Assembly (NCBI RefSeq): GCF_026625145.1
Contig: NZ_CP113088.1
Location: forward strand, 1,054,001 to 1,118,000
Reading direction: 5' to 3'
Length of the DNA: 64,000 bases
Source of the DNA: Lacinutrix neustonica
GTDB lineage: Bacteria > Bacteroidota > Bacteroidia > Flavobacteriales > Flavobacteriaceae
In this document: piece after piece, positions 1 to 9,791 of the stretch
How positions within the stretch are numbered: position 1 is the stretch's first letter
How the letters are laid out: every line of letters starts with the position of its first letter
Notes under the pieces: model-generated
The model's input: only the letters and a program-made list of their open reading frames with translations
What the model was told of the DNA's origin: nothing
The model's database searches: none
Position numbers and translations under genes: made by a program

Positions 1-335
1 TCCTTAAAGAAGTCATTTTTGCATTCATTTTCCATAATTAAATTTTCTTTTGGTTTATAATACATGCAAGTTATGTCTAGAATATAAAATTTATTGCAGG
101 AAAAAACTTGTTTTTAAAAAGACATAACACCAAATTAAAAAGGGTGGTTTACCCTTAAAAAAAACAAGAAAATGAATGGGGTTATTGTAGTAGATTTTTG
201 GTATTTTCATTATTTTTAATATGACCAATTTTAATCTGTTTTTTGGAGAACAGAAAAAGACTATTAAATCCTTCAAAAGCCCCCATTTTGTAAATATTAA
301 TATTCTAAACCACTGCATTTAAAGCTAAAACAAAC
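1..335. other. Intergenic stretch before the first gene
   Basis: I see no supported gene here. The only long reading frame (minus strand, 91-318) is low complexity, rich in F, K and L, and looks like an AT-rich shadow. The DNA presumably holds the promoter of the amidohydrolase starting at 336, but I could not fix a clear TAnnTTTG box. Confidence 0.5.
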
Positions 336-1146
336 ATGATCATAGACGTACACACCCATATTAACAATTACCATGAAGACCGCGTTGTTTCACTAGAAGA
401 TTGCCTTAATAACCTTACTGAGAATATGGCACAAAACAAGGTGAATTATTCACTGGTGTTGTCTTCTTATAAAGTTAATGAACACCGTCCCAGTACCCGC
501 CAAGTTGTAGAAGCTATTAAAGGGCGTCATAATTTAGGCGTTGTTGCTGGTGTTAGTTATTTACATTACGACCACAGAGATGTTAGAGAAATAAGTGAAT
601 ATCCGGAACAAGGTTTAATAAAGGGTTTGAAATTTTATCCTGGTTACGAACCCTTTTACCCAAACGATATTCGGTTTAAACTCATGTATGAAATGGCCAT
701 AGAGTACGACGTACCTGTCATGTTTCATTCTGGAGATACTTATGCGCCTACTGGCAAAGTAAAATACTCTCATCCGTTACACATTGACGATTTGGCAGTA
801 GATTATCCGAGACCTAAAAATAGTGATTTGCCACATTGGAAACCCTTGGATTAAAGACTGTATGGAAGTGGTGTACAAAAACAAAAATGTCTATGCTGAT
901 ATTTCGGGATTGGTTTTAGGCAATTTTTCTGAAAAATTTGAACGCTACATGAAAAAAGAAATCGAAGAAATGATTACTTATGCTGGTGATCCAAATTATC
1001 TATTATATGGCACAGATTGGCCCATTTCTAATATGGAGTCTTATTTAAAATTCATGAATCAATTAGAATTAGCAGATGAAAAAAAAGAATTAATTCTCCG
1101 GAAAAATGCGGCTGAGGTTTTTAAAATTGATGTTAAGACGCTTTAA
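336..1146 (+). CDS. Amidohydrolase family 2 metal-dependent hydrolase (frame broken at 807)
   Basis: Predicted cytoplasmic TIM-barrel hydrolase of the amidohydrolase-2 (PF04909) group, about 269 residues once the frame is restored. The N-terminal metal motif DVHTH is at residues 4-8, an internal KFYPGY strand near residue 110, MFHSGD near 130, CHIGNP after the break and the C-terminal YGTDWP aspartate motif near 226. As read the frame shifts at 807-812, where CCGAGA replaces the expected CCGGA; restoring it gives DYP-D-LKIVICHIG. The 811-nt span minus one base is divisible by three. Substrate is unknown; the family includes decarboxylases and lactonases. It stands alone upstream of a SnoaL-like remnant. 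Confidence 0.85.
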
Positions 1147-1248
1147 TGTGTATTACAATACAGCGAGCGTAAGCCATCTAAACCGTTTGTATCTGTTAGT
1201 TTTCAAAAATTTGTTAGCGTTATAGTTTAACTCATAAAATATAAAATT

Positions 1249-1591
1249 ATGGAAACCAAGGCTATAGATCAAAAACGGAAACAAAAGTGCCCTAAAGGTA
1301 AAACCTAGAGTGTATTAAAAAAATTTATGCAGAAAATGTAATAGCCTGGTGTGCCTGGAGAGATAATCACAGGCATGCAAAATGTTTGGAATAAAGGTAA
1401 GGAATGGTTAGGAAGTGTGCATTCAAGCTCTGTTTCTGAACCCCTAATAGCCGGTGATTTTTTTACTTCAAAAATGAATTTCGATTGCACTTTTAAAGAA
1501 GGAGGCAGGCAAAAAATAAAAGAAGTTGGCGTCTATAAATTTAAAGACGGCAAAAATTACCAGTGAGCAGTATTTTTATACTATGAAATAA
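1249..1591 (+). pseudogene. SnoaL/NTF2-like small protein, frame broken in several places
   Basis: The C-terminal part, read from 1351, contains VSEPLIAGDFF and VGVYKFKDGK, typical of SnoaL-like (NTF2 fold) proteins that end GKI-SEQYFY. The ending appears if one A is removed from the A5 run near 1556. Upstream, the start METKAIDQK at 1249 joins to KNLECIKKIYAENVIA if one A is added near 1305. A further break near 1345-1350 could not be assigned to a motif. It may be a functional gene hit by sequencing error or a real pseudogene. The usual family length is about 115 residues, which fits the whole span. Function unknown. Confidence 0.5.
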
Positions 1592-1623
1592 AGTTAACTG
1601 TATCTATTAATACTTTATAGCAT

Positions 1624-1657
1624 AAAAAAAGCTTCCATTAAAACGGAAGCTTTTTTT
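1624..1657. terminator. Bidirectional hairpin terminator
   Basis: Perfect stem AAAAAAAGCTTCC / GGAAGCTTTTTTT around an 8-base loop. It sits between the rightward SnoaL-like gene and the leftward murA, so it can stop transcription from both sides. Confidence 0.85.
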
Positions 1658-1681
1658 ATGCTTTACGTAAAAGACTTAAAT

Positions 1682-3001
1682 TTAGTTTCCTTCTACTCGT
1701 TCTATCTTGGCTCCTATACGTTGTAAACGTTCTACAATGTGCTGATACCCGCGATCGATTTGTTCGATATTATGGATTTTAGAGGTTCCTTTTGCTGATA
1801 ATGCAGCAATCAATAATGAAATACCGGCTCTAATATCCGGAGAGGTCATTGTGGTGGCTTTTAGTTGTGATTTAAAATCATGTCCTATAATGGTCGCCCT
1901 ATGTGGGTCGCACAAAATAATTTTTGCGCCCATATCGATCACCTTATCTACAAAGAATAATCGACTTTCAAACATTTTTTGGTGTACCAAAACTTCTCCT
2001 CCGGCTTGTGTAGCGACTACTAGGACGATACTCAGTAAATCCGGTGTAAAACCAGGCCAAGGGGCATCAGCAATCGTTAAAATAGAACCATCAATGTAGT
2101 TTTGTATTTCGTAACCCTGTTTATGCTCTCGGAATGAAAATATCATCTCCACGTCTTTCTAAAGTAATTCCCAGTTTTCTGAATACATCTCGGTATTTGT
2201 CCTAAATCGTCCCAACTCACATTTTTAATAGTGAGTTCACTCTTGGTCATTGCAGCAAGACCAATCCAACTTCCAATTTCAATCATGTCCGGAAGCATGG
2301 TGTGCTCTGTTCCACCTAAGTGGTCAACACCCTCAATGGTTAATAGATTAGAACCCACGCCAGATATTTTTGCGCCCATGCGATTCAGCATTTTACATAA
2401 CTGCTGTAAGTAGGGTTCGCAAGCGGCATTGTAAATCGTTGTTTTTCCTTCTGCCAAAACAGCAGCCATAACAATATTTGCTGTTCCAGTAACAGATGCT
2501 TCATCCAAAAGCATGTCTGCTCCTTTTAATTTTTCAGCCTCTACACCATAAAAATAATCTTCACGATTGTATCTAAATTTTGCGCCCAAATTAATAAAGC
2601 CCTCAAAATGAGTATCTAAACGACGACGTCCAATTTTATCACCTCCTGGTTTAGGGATGTACCCTTTTCCAAAACGTGCTAATAGTGGGCCAACAATCAT
2701 GATAGAGCCACGTAAACCGCGTCCTTCTTCTTTAAATAGTGCGGATTCTAAATATTTTAAATTAAGGTCGTCTGCTTGAAAAGTAAACGTTCCTTCTTTT
2801 ATTTTATCAACTTTAACTCCTAAATTCTTTAACAGAAGAATCAATTTATTGATATCTATAATATCTCGGAATATTATTGATAGTAACCTTTTCAGAGGTC
2901 AGCAATACAGCACACAAAATTTGTAATGCTTCGTTTTTAGCGCCTTGAGGCTGTATTTCACCTTTTAGCTGGTGACCGCCTTCAATAATAAATGTACCCA
3001 T
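1682..3001 (-). CDS. murA: UDP-N-acetylglucosamine 1-carboxyvinyltransferase MurA (three frame breaks)
   Basis: Catalyses the first committed step of peptidoglycan precursor synthesis: transfer of enolpyruvate from PEP to UDP-GlcNAc in the cytoplasm. The restored protein is about 438 residues, normal for MurA, with an EPSP-synthase-like repeat fold, the [12 protein letters not shown] active-site loop near residue 120, [15 protein letters not shown] and QAGGEVLVH. The usual loop cysteine is aspartate here. As read the frame breaks at 2127-2132, 2188-2193 and 2864-2869; each is TCTCGG on the plus strand in place of TCCGG, and removing one base at each makes the span exactly 439 codons. The start ATG at 3001 gives [20 protein letters not shown]. 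It lies 8 bases downstream of the DUF4290 gene, so the two are probably cotranscribed. Confidence 0.95.
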
Positions 3002-3009
3002 TTGCTATT

Positions 3010-3671
3010 TTAATATCGTTTTTTGTTGCGATTAGACGTATTGGATTTATTTTGAGATCCTTTTTTGTTCGAGTGTGTATTGGTATATTTTTTCTTATTA
3101 CTGCTTTTTAACAAACTTGTAGAATCTGTTAACTCTTCTTCAGAGTTTTTAAGATTGAGCTCCCCATTAGACAATTCAAATAAATGATTAAAAATCACAC
3201 TGTCTTCCACGGTATCTTTGTTCCAATTTAAGAAACATTTTTTCATGTGGTTGGCAATAGTATATATCAAAGCTTCTTTCAAATCACCATCTTCCCAAGA
3301 AATGGCGACATCAATCATGGTCTTGATATTATTTCCGTAGAAGCGATACTTTGGGAAATTTTGAGGGTATTCTAAAGTTTCAGGTCTTTCTTCTAAAAGT
3401 TCTTTAGATGGCATTCCATAAGGAGAATCGGCATCCAACTCAAATTTAGACATGATAAATAACTGATCCCAAAGTTTGTGCTGAAAATCGGGCACATCAC
3501 GCAAGTGAGGTTGTAAATTTCCCATGACCGAAATAATGGCTTTAGCTACTTTACTGCGTTCTTCTTTAGTCTCTTGCTTAATAGCAAAATTTACCATTTT
3601 TTGAACGTGTCTTCCGTATTCGGAATGATTAAATGCTCACGCTCTGTATTGTATTCTATGTCGTCTATCAA
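3010..3671 (-). CDS. DUF4290 family protein
   Basis: Conserved Bacteroidota protein of unknown function, about 220 residues. The body from MVNFAIKQETKEER reads openly from 3597. The conserved start, roughly IDDIEYNTEREHLIIPEYGRHVQK, appears upstream after adding one base at 3619-3625, where TTCGGAA replaces TTCCGGAA. I placed the start at a TTG at 3671; with the added base the span is 221 codons. The C-terminal 40 residues are a basic low-complexity tail (K, N, S, T rich). It precedes murA by 8 bases in the same direction, a common arrangement in Flavobacteriia, which suggests a cell-envelope or growth link but gives no function. Confidence 0.8.
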
Positions 3672-3850
3672 AATAAAAATGTGTAGAATTAATGTATTGC
3701 ATTGAAGATTCTAATGCTTGGGCAAAATACAAAAAGTTTAATGCATAACGTTATAATTACAAAGAAATTGCGCCAAAAAGCAGAAATATTTAGTCGTCAA
3801 GCCTTTACCTTTGCCTTTTTATCATTTATAATAAAGCCTTAACTTATAAT

Positions 3851-4144
3851 TTATAAGGAAATAACACCCTCTATTTTTGTGGCTACTTCTTTGTACTTGT
3901 CAATCACAGCGTCCGGATTTTTTAGCCGTACATTTATGGATACGCTCGTGTATTTACCGTTACTAGATTCTTTTGTGTTTATTACCGCTCCTAAATGGTT
4001 GAAAATAGCTTCAATTTCAGAAATTTTTTCCGCATCAGAAGTAACAATAAATTTATATAAGTATTCGGTTGGCCATAGTGCCGTATCTTGCAATTGCTCT
4101 TTTAGCTTCTTATAAAATTCATCTGGATTTTGTTTCTCACTCAT
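3851..4144 (-). CDS. DUF493 (YbeD-like) small protein
   Basis: About 97 residues with the ferredoxin-like pattern of the DUF493/YbeD family: FYKKLKEQLQ, YLYKFIVTSD near residue 30 and YTSVSINVRL near 65. I chose ATG at 4144 (MSEKQNPDEF) rather than the one three codons upstream because it gives the usual family start. Function unknown. It is divergent from the ATPase gene at 4236, and the 90-base gap should hold both promoters. Confidence 0.85.
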   Translation of the reverse strand: MSEKQNPDEFYKKLKEQLQDTALWPTEYLYKFIVTSDAEKISEIEAIFNHLGAVINTKESSNGKYTSVSINVRLKNPDAVIDKYKEVATKIEGVISL

Positions 4145-4235
4145 AAGTCTCAAATATGTTACAAAGATAAGTTATCCTTTGTATTTTTTTTATACCTTTT
4201 AAATTACGAATTTTACAGCTAAAATTATACCATAA

Positions 4236-4779
4236 TTGAATACAAAAACAATTGTCATAACCGGAGGTCCTGGCACAGGGAAATCATCACTAATAAATGA
4301 GTTAACAAAAAGAGGGTTTACTTGCTTTGAAGAAATTTCGCGAGAAATCATCATTAAAGCCAAAGCAGAAGGCATAGAACAGCTTTTTTTAACAGACCCC
4401 ATAAAGTTTAGTGAATTACTTTTAGACGGAAGAATTAAGCAATTCAAAGAAGCGAACGCCAGTAACAATGAATTTGTGTTTTTAGATCGTGGGATTCCGA
4501 GATGTACCTGCATATATGGATTATAAAGGCACCACTTATGCCGATTTTTTCAAGCACGCTTGTACAGAACATGTTTATGATTCCATCTTTATATTGGCGC
4601 CTTGGCAAGATATTTTTACCAGTGACAATGAACGCTATGAAAATTTCGATCAGGCTATAGAAATTCATGAAAAACTTCTAGAGACCTACACTAAGTATGG
4701 TTACAACTTAAGAGATGTTCCTTTTGGTTCTATTAAAGCTAGAACAGATTACATCATCGATGTTGTAAAAGCATTGTAA
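4236..4779 (+). CDS. AAA-type P-loop ATPase (AAA_28 family; frame broken at 4497)
   Basis: Small cytoplasmic ATPase of about 180 residues. The Walker A motif TGGPGTGKSS is at residues 8-17 and a Walker B-like FVFLDRGIPD near 80-89. After the restored junction it continues VPAYMDYKGTTYADF and YNLRDVPFGSIKARTDYI. The start is TTG at 4236. The frame shifts at 4497-4502, CCGAGA for CCGGA; the span minus one base is 181 codons. Similar proteins occur throughout Flavobacteriia and lie near recQ here; the family has distant similarity to nucleotide kinases, but the substrate is unknown. Confidence 0.8.
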
Positions 4780-4875
4780 AACGTAATTAAATTCGAAATG
4801 ACAAATCTAAATAATTTATTATCGTTATGTAAAGCCAACATACCGAATGCGTCATTTAGACGGTAATGAGCAGTA

Positions 4876-6777
4876 ATGAAACACCCTGTAGACATATTAG
4901 AACGGTATTGGAAATTCACCTCCTTTAAACCACTACAAGAAACGATTATCCAATCGGTTTTAGCTGGAGAAGACACCTTTGCTCTTTTACCCACTGGCGG
5001 TGGTAAATCCCTGTGTTTTCAAATTCCAGCCTTAGTGAAAGAAGGCATTTGCATTGTCGTTTCCCCTTTAGTGGCACTTATGAAAAACCAGGTGCAGGCC
5101 TTACAAGATAAAGGCATAAAGGCCATGGCTTTAACGAGTGGTATTTCATATTCACAGCTAGACACTCTTTTAGATAATTGCATTTATGGGAATTATAAAT
5201 TTTTGTATTTATCTCCCGAACGATTGCAACAAGATATTGTTCAAGACCGCATACGACAGATGAATGTTAATCTTATTGCAGTAGATGAAGCCCATTGTAT
5301 TAGCCAATGGGGAAATGATTTTAGACCAAGCTATAAAAACATTACAAAGCTACGCGAGTTACAACCTACCGTCAATGTTATTGCTTTAACCGCAAGTGCC
5401 ACGCCAACAGTCGTAGATGACATTATTATCGAACTCGATTTTATTAGTCCAAAAGTATTTAAACAGTCTTTTTTTCGACCGAATTTAGCCTATATGGTTT
5501 TTCATGAAGAAGATAAATATTTCCGACTCGAGGCGATTTTAAAAAAAAATCCGGCCGCTTCAATTGTCTATGTTCGAAACAGAAAAGCCACACTAGAAGT
5601 GAGTCGGTTTCTTGAAGGCAAAGGCTTCACTTCGACGTATTATCATGGCGGCCTAACCAACAAAGAAAAGGATGCTGCACTCGATAACTGGATGCAAAAC
5701 AGAACGCAAATCATGGTAGCGACTAATGCCTTTGGAATGGGAATAGACAAACCGGATGTAAAAACAGTAGTCCATTTAAACTTACCGGAAAGTATGGAAA
5801 GCTATTTTCAAGAGGCTGGCCGTGCAGGTAGAAATGGCAATAAAGCATTTGCTGTTATTCTAAAAAATAACTCCGATGAAATTCTAGTGAAAAATCAGTT
5901 TTTAAATGTGCTGCCTAGTGTTGATTTTATAAAGATCACTTACAGAAAACTAAGCAGTTATTTCCAAATACCTTACGGAGAAGGTGTTGATGACACTTTC
6001 GATTTTAACTTTAATGAATTCTGTAAAATTTATAAATTCAATACCCTTTTAGCCTACAATGCGCTACTATTACTCGACAGAACAAGTGTAATTACCTTAT
6101 CAAAACAATTCAACCAAAGAACCATCGTTCAATTTGCGGTAAGTAATGCCGCTCTTTTTAATTACCTAGAGACACACGCTGAGAGTAACACGGTGGTAAA
6201 AGCTATTTTAAGGACCTATGGTGGTGTTTTTGAACAGGAAACTAAAATCAACACCTCTTTGGTCGCCGAGAAAGCCTCAGTGAATGAAAACGTTGTTTTT
6301 GCTGTGCTTAAACAATTAGAGAAAGGGGCGATCATTACACTTAAAAATGCGAAGACCGATGCTCAAATAACCTATTTACAACCGAGAGAAGATGACAACA
6401 CCATTAATAGAATTTCTACTATTATAAAACAGCAGAATGTTTTAAAAGAGAAGCAAGTGCATTCGATCTTAAGCTATATAAATAATGACACCCTTTGTAA
6501 AAGTCTACAACTCCTCTCCTATTTTGGCGAAAAAGAAGTGACTGCATGTGGGGTTTGTTCTGTTTGTCTAAGTAGGAAACCCATAAAAACCATCGATCCC
6601 AAAATAATTACTAGAAAAATCATTGAAGCCCTAGAGACCGAGCATTTATCCTCCCGAGAGTTATTTAAACGGCTCAACTTTACTGAAACACAAATAAATA
6701 ACACATTAAAAGCGTTATTAGAACAAGAAATAATAAAAATCACTCACACGAACACTTACAAATTAGCACATATCTAA
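4876..6777 (+). CDS. recQ: RecQ-type ATP-dependent DNA helicase
   Basis: 3'-5' DNA helicase, 633 residues, intact frame. The Walker A motif LLPTGGGKS is at residues 37-45, the DEAH box at 137-140 followed by CISQWGNDFRPSY, the motif III SATPT, and the helicase C motifs TNAFGMGIDKPDV and QEAGRAGRNG. A zinc-binding cysteine set (CGVCSVC with an upstream Cys) is near residue 560, followed by a winged-helix-like tail; I see no HRDC domain. Several CCGGA sites in this gene are undamaged. Its TAA overlaps the ATG of fmt (TAATG), so the two are translationally coupled. The role is replication-fork repair. Confidence 0.95.
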   Translation: MKHPVDILERYWKFTSFKPLQETIIQSVLAGEDTFALLPTGGGKSLCFQIPALVKEGICIVVSPLVALMKNQVQALQDKGIKAMALTSGISYSQLDTLLDNCIYGNYKFLYLSPERLQQDIVQDRIRQMNVNLIAVDEAHCISQWGNDFRPSYKNITKLRELQPTVNVIALTASATPTVVDDIIIELDFISPKVFKQSFFRPNLAYMVFHEEDKYFRLEAILKKNPAASIVYVRNRKATLEVSRFLEGKGFTSTYYHGGLTNKEKDAALDNWMQNRTQIMVATNAFGMGIDKPDVKTVVHLNLPESMESYFQEAGRAGRNGNKAFAVILKNNSDEILVKNQFLNVLPSVDFIKITYRKLSSYFQIPYGEGVDDTFDFNFNEFCKIYKFNTLLAYNALLLLDRTSVITLSKQFNQRTIVQFAVSNAALFNYLETHAESNTVVKAILRTYGGVFEQETKINTSLVAEKASVNENVVFAVLKQLEKGAIITLKNAKTDAQITYLQPREDDNTINRISTIIKQQNVLKEKQVHSILSYINNDTLCKSLQLLSYFGEKEVTACGVCSVCLSRKPIKTIDPKIITRKIIEALETEHLSSRELFKRLNFTETQINNTLKALLEQEIIKITHTNTYKLAHI

Positions 6778-7733
6778 TGACTAAAAAAAAGATTTACGTA
6801 TTGTTTTTATGGGCACGCCGGATTTTGCTGTCACTACGTTGCAAACACTTATAGAAAACAACTATACTATTGTTGGTGTCATTACGGCACCTGACAAGCC
6901 TGCAGGTCGTGGCCGTAAACTTAACAAAAGTGCCGTAAAGACATTTGCTGAAGCACACCAACTAAATATTTTACAGCCCACTAATCTTAAAGCTGACGAT
7001 TTTTTAAAAGAATTAAAGGCCCTTGATGCCAATTTGCAAATCGTGGTTGCATTTAGAATGTTACCAAAAGCCGTGTGGCAAATGCCTGAATACGGCACCT
7101 TTAATCTTCATGCGTCTCTTTTACCAAACTACCGTGGGGCAGCTCCAATAAATTGGGCCATAATTAATGGAGAAACAAAAACAGGAGTTTCTACATTCTT
7201 TATCGATGAAAAAATTGATACTGGCGCTATGATTCTTCAAGAAGAACAACCCATTGCAGCCAATGAGAATGCAGGAAGTCTTCACGACACCCTTATGATG
7301 CTTGGTAGCAAACTAGTATTAAAGACGGTAAAACTCATTGAAAACGGTGCGGTCGACACCATACCGCAACCGAGAGGATGCCATTAGCAAAACGGCCTAT
7401 AAGCTAAATACGGAAAATTGTAAAATTGATTGGACGGCCTCTATGGATACCATATATAACAAAATTAGAGGTCTAAGCCCATATCCAGCGGCCTGGAGCA
7501 CCCTTTATAATGGGGATGCTATATTGGATGTAAAGATTTATACCTCAGAAAAAGAAAAAATAGCGCATGATTATGAAATAGGCCAAATTATTTCAACGAA
7601 AAAAGAAACTAAAGTCGCTGTAAAGGAGGGGTTTATAAAAATTACGGAGATAAAACTCCCTGGAAAACGCAGTATGGATATAAAATCACTTTTAAATGGT
7701 TACCATTTTGAAACGGATGCAAAAATGGCGTAA
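6777..7733 (+). CDS. fmt: Methionyl-tRNA formyltransferase (two frame breaks)
   Basis: Formylates the amino group of methionyl-tRNA for initiation. The formyltransferase core has RIVFMGTPDFAV at the start, GVITAPDKPAGRGRK and FNLHASLLPNYRGAAPINWAI (motif NxHxSLLPxxRG); the C-terminal OB-like tRNA-binding domain has IRGLSPYPAAWSTL. The N-terminus needs one A added to the A8 run near 6783-6790, giving MTKKKDLRIVFMG, and the frame shifts again at 7370-7375, CCGAGA for CCGGA. The two errors cancel, leaving 319 codons. It overlaps the recQ stop codon by one base. Confidence 0.93.
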
Positions 7734-7837
7734 AGCCTTATCAACAGTGATAAAGTTGAAAAACCCTAAAAAACCACCTCCTTTATTAACAAATGCTTCA
7801 AGTTATCAACAAATTTGGGTATTTCCCTTGCTATTAC

Positions 7838-7867
7838 TTGCATAGTAGCATAATCCGTATAAATTTG
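7838..7867 (+). promoter_or_regulatory. Bacteroidota-type promoter of the HU gene
   Basis: TTG at 7838-7840, a 19-base spacer, then TAAATTTG at 7860-7867, matching the TTTG / TAnnTTTG consensus of Bacteroidota housekeeping sigma. The leader of about 55 bases is A/T rich with no Shine-Dalgarno sequence. Confidence 0.7.
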
Positions 7868-7926
7868 TAGAGGATTTAACAAAAATATTGTTTACCAACT
7901 ATTTATTAATAATTAAAATTTAAATT

Positions 7927-8199
7927 ATGAACAAAACAGATTTAATCGATGCTATGGCAGAACACGCAGGAATTACTAAAGCAGCTTCAAAAAAAGCTTT
8001 AGAATGTGCGTTAATTGAAATTGAAGGCGCTTTACAAAAAGGTGACAGAGTTTCATTAGTAGGATTCGGTTCTTGGTCAGTTTCTAAAAGAGCTGCAAGA
8101 GATGGAAGAAACCCACAAACTGGAAAAACAATCAAAATCAAAGCGAAGAACGTTGTTAAGTTTAAAGCTGGATCTGATTTATCAAGTGCTGTAAACTAA
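7927..8199 (+). CDS. hup: HU family DNA-binding protein
   Basis: Nucleoid protein of 90 residues that binds and bends DNA as a dimer. It shows MNKTDLIDAMAEHAGITKA, the DNA-binding arm RAARDGRNPQTGKTIKI and the terminal VKFKAGSDL. Intact. It has its own promoter just upstream and a strong terminator just after, so it is a single-gene transcription unit. Confidence 0.95.
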   Translation: MNKTDLIDAMAEHAGITKAASKKALECALIEIEGALQKGDRVSLVGFGSWSVSKRAARDGRNPQTGKTIKIKAKNVVKFKAGSDLSSAVN

Positions 8200-8222
8200 T
8201 TATTTACAACATTATATCATTT

Positions 8223-8262
8223 AAAAGCCTTCTCACGAAGTTTCGTGAGAAGGCTTTTTTTT
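8223..8262 (+). terminator. Rho-independent terminator of the HU gene
   Basis: Stem AAAAGCCTTCTCACGAA paired with TTCGTGAGAAGGCTTTT and followed by a T run. It lies 23 bases after the HU stop codon. Confidence 0.9.
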
Positions 8263-8336
8263 GTATATTAACCTATGTAAACGTTGTATATTTAATAAAT
8301 AAACTTTACATTTAGTAAGATTAATTCCTTTTTAAT

Positions 8337-8897
8337 ATGATTTTGACCAAACCAAAAAAAGGGGATTTGTTAATTGCAGAACCATCAATAATTGGAGATT
8401 TATCTTTTAATCGGTCCATTGTTTTATTAACAAATCACTCAGAAGAAGGCTCTATTGGTTTTATACTTAATAAGCCATTAGATTACACTATAAATGATTT
8501 AATTCCTGAGATAAATGCGGCGTTCAAAGTGTATAATGGCGGCCCGGTAGAGCAAGACAATCTTTATTTTATACATAAAGTACCCGAATTGATACCGAAT
8601 AGCATAGAAATTTCATTGGGTATTTTTTGGGGCGGTGATTTCAGTGTGGTATCAAAATTAATAGTTGAAGAAAAAATAAATGAGAAAGATATCAAGTTCT
8701 TTTTGGGGTACTCTGGATGGGACATCAATCAATTAGAAGAAGAACTCAAGTCTAATGCCTGGGTAGTTACCAAAAACGTATATAAAAATACCATTATTGA
8801 AAAAGACTACGAATTTTTTTGGAAAGAAAAAATGATAGAATTGGGTGGCGATTATAGTATTTGGTCTAACGCCCCTGAAAATCCCAGCTACAATTAA
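8337..8897 (+). CDS. YqgE/AlgH family protein (DUF179)
   Basis: 186 residues, intact. Family signatures are KGDLLIAEPSIIGDLSFNRSIVLL at the N-terminus, GSIGFILNKPL at about 42-52, YNGGPVEQDNLYFIH near 70 and FFLGYSGWDINQLE near 125. YqgE is cytoplasmic and of uncertain biochemical role; Pseudomonas AlgH influences alginate gene expression. It is convergent with the aminotransferase gene, whose end overlaps it by 4 bases. Confidence 0.92.
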   Translation: MILTKPKKGDLLIAEPSIIGDLSFNRSIVLLTNHSEEGSIGFILNKPLDYTINDLIPEINAAFKVYNGGPVEQDNLYFIHKVPELIPNSIEISLGIFWGGDFSVVSKLIVEEKINEKDIKFFLGYSGWDINQLEEELKSNAWVVTKNVYKNTIIEKDYEFFWKEKMIELGGDYSIWSNAPENPSYN

Positions 8898-9736
8898 GAC
8901 AATCTTATCTTCACATTTAATTTTTGAAGCAACATTTTAGAAGTAGCATTTGAAAATGTTTTTTTTCTGTATTTTGTTATCGGCTGAATGCCTTGGATAA
9001 CATTAGTCACAAATAATTCATCTGCTTTTTGAAGCTCAAAGGCAGAGATTGATGTTTCCTCAACAACATATTCTGGTAGTAATTTTAAAATTTCTAGAAT
9101 TTGCTTTCTCATAATTCCCTTTAAACAACCATCCGTCAAAGGTGGCGTTTTAATGACATTTCCTTTCACCAGGAATACATTCCCATTTAATGCTTCAATC
9201 ACATTCTTATTGGTATTCAATACCAAACAGTTATCTAAATCATTTTCTTTTGCATAAATACTCCCCAATACGTTTAACGCTTTATTATTTGTTTTAAGCG
9301 TTGATAATAAGCTTGGGGACATGTAAAAATCTTTATATAAATCCACCTCGTAATGGCTTTCATCTAACAAATAGAAATCATGACCAATGGGTTTCGCCGT
9401 AATTACAAAGCTTATGTCGTGGGTTGTAGGAGCATACAAGCCCCCTTCATTTCTGTGTACACTAATTTTAACGCGCGTAGAGGTACGCTGTAAATCATTA
9501 GCTTCAATGGTTTTTAGCACTTCCTCTTCAAGAAATTCCATGGTAAAACTCATAGGGATTTCCATGCGCATGATGCGCATAGACGCCATGAGTCTAAAAT
9601 AATGATCTTCCCAAAATAATAGCTTCCCATAGGATACTTTTATAGTTTCAAATAAAGCATCTCCATAGGCATAACCTCTGTTAGTAACACTTAACGTTTT
9701 CACCTGTTCACTTAAAGTTCCGTTGTCATTAATCAT
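8894..9736 (-). CDS. Class IV PLP aminotransferase (4-amino-4-deoxychorismate lyase / branched-chain aminotransferase-like)
   Basis: 280 residues, fold-type IV PLP enzyme, intact. The pattern NRGYAYGDALFETIKV is at 19-34, the probable PLP lysine lies in LKTNNKAL near 165, and EALNGNVFLV with GCLKGIMRKQILE follows. This arrangement fits PabC (4-aminobenzoate for folate) better than IlvE, but the two are hard to separate by eye. The start codon at 9736 follows directly after a hairpin and T run (9737-9764), so expression may depend on transcription through that structure. Confidence 0.85.
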   Translation of the reverse strand: MINDNGTLSEQVKTLSVTNRGYAYGDALFETIKVSYGKLLFWEDHYFRLMASMRIMRMEIPMSFTMEFLEEEVLKTIEANDLQRTSTRVKISVHRNEGGLYAPTTHDISFVITAKPIGHDFYLLDESHYEVDLYKDFYMSPSLLSTLKTNNKALNVLGSIYAKENDLDNCLVLNTNKNVIEALNGNVFLVKGNVIKTPPLTDGCLKGIMRKQILEILKLLPEYVVEETSISAFELQKADELFVTNVIQGIQPITKYRKKTFSNATSKMLLQKLNVKIRLS

Positions 9737-9764
9737 AAAAAAAAGTCCTGAATTTCTTCAGGAC
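9737..9764 (-). terminator. Terminator/attenuator-like hairpin abutting the aminotransferase start codon
   Basis: On the minus strand GTCCTGAA, a GAAA loop, TTCAGGAC, then eight T residues, and the next base is the ATG at 9736. It can end the transcript of the START-like gene. Because it leaves no room for a promoter before the aminotransferase, it may act as an attenuator. Confidence 0.75.
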
Positions 9765-9791
9765 AAATATAAGTTTAAAATATAAAATTCA

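Noticed and set aside
6382-6387. CCGAGA in recQ as another lesion
   Set aside because: The frame is intact and the codons give the expected QPREDD, so this is a natural occurrence. The same applies to the CCGAGA near 59926 in the S41 peptidase.
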